NCBI RefSeq assembly: GCF_009389585.1 | Contig: NZ_VIYG01000002.1 | Span: 186,001-250,000, forward strand | Direction of reading: 5' to 3' | Length of the DNA stretch: 64,000 bases | DNA from: Oceanobacillus sp. CFH 90083 | GTDB lineage: Bacteria; Bacillota; Bacilli; Bacillales; Amphibacillaceae | Shown here: piece by piece, positions 61,557-64,000 of the stretch | Numbering within the stretch: position 1 is the stretch's first letter | How the letters are laid out: every line of letters starts with the position of its first letter | The notes under the pieces: generated by a model | Told to the model about the DNA's origin: nothing | Database searches by the model: none | What the model saw: only the letters and a program-made list of their open reading frames with translations | Made by a program: the position numbers and the translations under genes

Positions 61557-62992
61557 GAGCTGACTTCTTCCACACGATTGTGATACACCACAGTTTCTAT
61601 ATTCAGCTGTCTGCCCAGTTCGACTAATTCATCCGTTATATCTGCATATACAAGTGCGTAATGTGGTTCAAACCCTTCGTCCATTAGATCATAGAGCGTA
61701 TCAGTTACGTTTGTTTTCAGTTCTACTTCTACGGATGTTCCATGAAAACGCTGCGGCGTATCTAGGGCTTCTCCTGACATAATAAGCAGGCGGTATCCAG
61801 CAGGTGTATAGCTGACTCTGAAAATAGTAACTCTGCCTGGTTTCAAGCCAAATTCCATGGTAAATCCTAATTTTCTATTTGGATGGACTCCCGGGCGTGC
61901 CCCGGTTTTCGGATTTGCCAAAGAATATGCCCCTGCTCCACAATGCCAAAATACGACAGAATTGCGTTCCTCATTGACATGTACCATATCCCCTAAATAA
62001 GGTGCATTTCCTTTTGACAGCTGCTGAAGAATCGACATGGAGATAGCTCCGTGTATGTCCGATTCACATGCCGAAACAATCCCGTCTTCAGTAAATTGTG
62101 ATAGCGTTGAGCAAGCTGCTGCACCTAGTTTATTGAAGAACTCCGGATAACAGCGCACTGCGGTTCCAGTGAGTTCCTCCTGATCGATTTTCTCTTTCAC
62201 ATAAGTAGTAAACTGTGCAAATCGCTCTACTGTTTCATCGGATCGGTTTAAACCGATAACCTGTTTCTCTGCTCTCTCGACAGCCCCAATCCATTTTTCC
62301 CGCGGAAGCTCAACACATTTTTCAAATGCTTCATTTAAATCAAAATATTTTACCGAGACTCCCAATTGTTCTCCAAGCTTTTCTTCGTTTGTTCCTGAGA
62401 AAAAGAACCCGGGTGGATGATCTCCAAAAACGCCAATTTTAATGCTTTGAAGGTCTTTTACAACCTTTTCTACCTCTGATTTTTGGTCTGCACTTACTTC
62501 TATTTGGGTATTAATTGTCTTTAGATTGCGTTCCTTCTCCTCCTGCATGCCATTGAGATGATTTGTTAACCTTTCTTTTACCTGCTGTTCTTCGGCATTA
62601 CCAAGCACAAAGACATAGGGATGTTTTGCGCTTTTCAAATGATGGCTGGTTGCATTTCCTCCAGTTAAAGAATTTAAGCGCAGTCTTCCGCCAACACTCG
62701 GCTCCCGGACACTCCAGACAATAATTGGTGCTTTTACTACTTGAATAAGGTCTTCCACTGCGGCAGCATCAGCAAAGGTTGCATGCTGATATACAACGTA
62801 TGATACATCACTTACATCTTCATTATTTAGAAAATCCATTAAATCTTCTGTAGACGTGATAATCTCATCTGGTTCTATTACCTTATCAGCCAGCGTATTT
62901 AATAGTTTTGAACTCTGGTCTCTTTGCTTTTCAGCAGCTTGTAAATCAAACGTTTTTCTTCCAATTGGAATATATAGCAGTTTGTTAGCCAT
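61553..62992 (-). CDS. L-fucose-isomerase-like family protein
   Basis: 479-residue protein with the fold of L-fucose/L-arabinose isomerases: an N-terminal Rossmann-like region (about 1-175), a second (about 180-330; KIGVFGDHPPGFFFSGTNEE) and a C-terminal barrel. ACSTLSQFTEDGIVSACESD, FWHCGAGAYSLA and the His/Glu-rich segments fit the metal site. Such proteins interconvert aldoses and ketoses; in the transaldolase sulfoglycolysis pathway the sulfoquinovose isomerase is of this type. First complete step in the operon. Start ATG 62992 with GAGGAAGGG upstream. Substrate not provable from sequence. Confidence 0.82.
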   Translation of the reverse strand: MANKLLYIPIGRKTFDLQAAEKQRDQSSKLLNTLADKVIEPDEIITSTEDLMDFLNNEDVSDVSYVVYQHATFADAAAVEDLIQVVKAPIIVWSVREPSVGGRLRLNSLTGGNATSHHLKSAKHPYVFVLGNAEEQQVKERLTNHLNGMQEEKERNLKTINTQIEVSADQKSEVEKVVKDLQSIKIGVFGDHPPGFFFSGTNEEKLGEQLGVSVKYFDLNEAFEKCVELPREKWIGAVERAEKQVIGLNRSDETVERFAQFTTYVKEKIDQEELTGTAVRCYPEFFNKLGAAACSTLSQFTEDGIVSACESDIHGAISMSILQQLSKGNAPYLGDMVHVNEERNSVVFWHCGAGAYSLANPKTGARPGVHPNRKLGFTMEFGLKPGRVTIFRVSYTPAGYRLLIMSGEALDTPQRFHGTSVEVELKTNVTDTLYDLMDEGFEPHYALVYADITDELVELGRQLNIETVVYHNRVEEVSS

Positions 62993-63051
62993 TACCCTTC
63001 CTCACTTTCGACAACATATTATAGAATTGTTATTTCTCTATTGAATACCCG

Positions 63052-64000
63052 TTAATTATTGATTACTGAATTTTGTTGATGCGTTTCTAAAAATTCTTTA
63101 ATGTTTACTTTTTCACCAGTCCTTAATGATTCCTCAGCTGCCAAACCAACAACAATGGACCAGAAGCCTTCCTCTACGGTAGCTGTCGATGTTGTTTTCC
63201 CTAAAATATTATCCACAAAGTAAACATGCTCATAATAGGTTGCGCCGCCATGCCCGCTTCTTTGAATTTCTGTCGGATAAACCGGTGTAGATGTTTTTGA
63301 AGGACTGCCTGCGCCGCGGATAAGTTCTAAATAATTGTCCGGTCCTTCTAATGGTACAAAGCGTTCTGTTTCTGTTGCTTTCAATCGTCCTTCATCCCCG
63401 CAAAGAACTAATTCTTCATAGAACATTGGTGAAAACATAGATAAGTTAAAGTTACATTGAATACCATTTTCATATTTTACAATGACAAATCCGCTGTCAA
63501 TAATATCTGACTTCTCTCCTTCATATTGAAAGGATTGAAAGTTTACTGCCTGGCTGCCTGTTGCATATACTTCCGCCGGCTTTGATTGTGCAAATAGATT
63601 AAATAGATCAAAATAATGACAGCATTTCTCTACAAATGTACCTCCTGATTTTTCAGTGAACTTATTCCATTGGCCAACTTTATCCAGAAAAGGTACACGA
63701 TGCTCCATAATCGAAATTGTTTTAATATCACCAACGGATTTTCTTTCCAATGCTTCATGAATTGCTTCGACATAGATTGGCTTATAGCGGTATTGCAAAC
63801 CGATTTGAAAAATGCTTGGATAGTCTTTAGCAATCTCCATGATTTCGTATGCATCTTCCAGATTTGTAGTCATTGGCTTTTCCAGAAAAATATGCTTCTT
63901 TGATTTTGCCGCTACTCTGACCACATCAATATGTGTATAATTTGGAGTACAGATTAATAGCGCATCCGCTTCAGGATCATTACATGCTTCCTCCAGCGAT
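63052..64000 (-). CDS. Gfo/Idh/MocA-family oxidoreductase, N-terminus cut by the window edge
   Basis: Partial: 316 codons visible, running off at 64000; the NAD-binding GxGxxG must lie outside. Present are DALLICTPNYTHIDVV, the catalytic IFLEKPMTTN (Lys), and the pocket region KSGGTFVEKCCHYFDLF with a Cys-rich variation from the GGGPLID form of the copies at 9.9-14.3 kb. So it is a different branch. In the operon it precedes the isomerase. It may be a sugar dehydrogenase or, by analogy with NAD-dependent glycosidases of this family, a redox-type glycosidase that frees the sugar. Confidence 0.85.
   Translation of the reverse strand, partial: SLEEACNDPEADALLICTPNYTHIDVVRVAAKSKKHIFLEKPMTTNLEDAYEIMEIAKDYPSIFQIGLQYRYKPIYVEAIHEALERKSVGDIKTISIMEHRVPFLDKVGQWNKFTEKSGGTFVEKCCHYFDLFNLFAQSKPAEVYATGSQAVNFQSFQYEGEKSDIIDSGFVIVKYENGIQCNFNLSMFSPMFYEELVLCGDEGRLKATETERFVPLEGPDNYLELIRGAGSPSKTSTPVYPTEIQRSGHGGATYYEHVYFVDNILGKTTSTATVEEGFWSIVVGLAAEESLRTGEKVNIKEFLETHQQNSVINN

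Overview
The window is chromosomal DNA from a low-GC, Gram-positive, Bacillaceae-type bacterium, close to Oceanobacillus/Virgibacillus in gene content and order. The evidence is strong AGGAGG-type ribosome binding sites, frequent TTG/GTG starts, and blocks in Bacillus order: ssrA-smpB-rnr-est-secG; eno-gpmI-tpiA-pgk-gapA-cggR; and clpP-tRNA-Arg-crh-whiA-yvcK-rapZ-trxB-yvcD. It also has CcpA (cre), CggR and CtsR operators of Bacillus type. Almost all genes lie on the minus strand. The names are family-level reading of the sequence; no database search was run.

Layout. 1-4390: 5' end of tmRNA (cut by the window edge), smpB, rnr, carboxylesterase, secG. 4650-8830: a lysophospholipase-like hydrolase, a lone ptsI, a GNAT acetyltransferase and a methyltransferase. 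9130-24380: a carbohydrate island with two TIM-barrel isomerase/epimerase-like enzymes, four Gfo/Idh/MocA oxidoreductases, a CUT1 ABC importer (two permeases, two paralogous binding lipoproteins and the stump of a third), a membrane AraC-type sensor-regulator and a DUF624 protein. 24743-31810: the lower glycolysis operon with its repressor cggR. 32345-36735: glutaredoxin-like protein, rpoN (sigL), a fumarylacetoacetase-family enzyme, a MITE-like repeat, a YtkA-like His-rich lipoprotein, an RNase H-like protein and aroK. 36820-42702: HAD phosphatase, an AfuABC/FbpABC-type ABC importer and a GlpP-family antiterminator. 43438-50328: clpP, tRNA-Arg(CCG), crh, whiA, yvcK, rapZ, trxB and a TPR protein. 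50577-55979: glpD, glpK and a polytopic alpha/beta hydrolase. 56335-64000: a sugar operon of AEC transporter, aldehyde dehydrogenase, class II aldolase, GntR regulator, divergent phosphofructokinase, L-fucose-isomerase-like protein and a Gfo/Idh/MocA protein cut by the right edge.

How it fits together. Three operons (AfuABC-like importer, hydrolase-glpK, glpD) each have a 5' leader holding a terminator-like hairpin before the first gene, and a GlpP-type RNA antiterminator is encoded beside the first of them. Two of these promoters also overlap a cre site. This suggests one glycerol/glycerol-phosphate regulon controlled by GlpP and CcpA, with a membrane hydrolase in the place glpF often holds. 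The right-edge operon has the enzyme order expected for isomerisation, C1 phosphorylation, aldol cleavage and aldehyde oxidation of a 6-modified hexose. It resembles sulfoglycolysis by family membership, but the substrate is unproven. The left carbohydrate island combines several Gfo/Idh/MocA enzymes with TIM-barrel enzymes, a set known from 3-keto-glycoside chemistry. The other notable object is a roughly 230-nt, GC-rich, apparently structured leader before rapZ.
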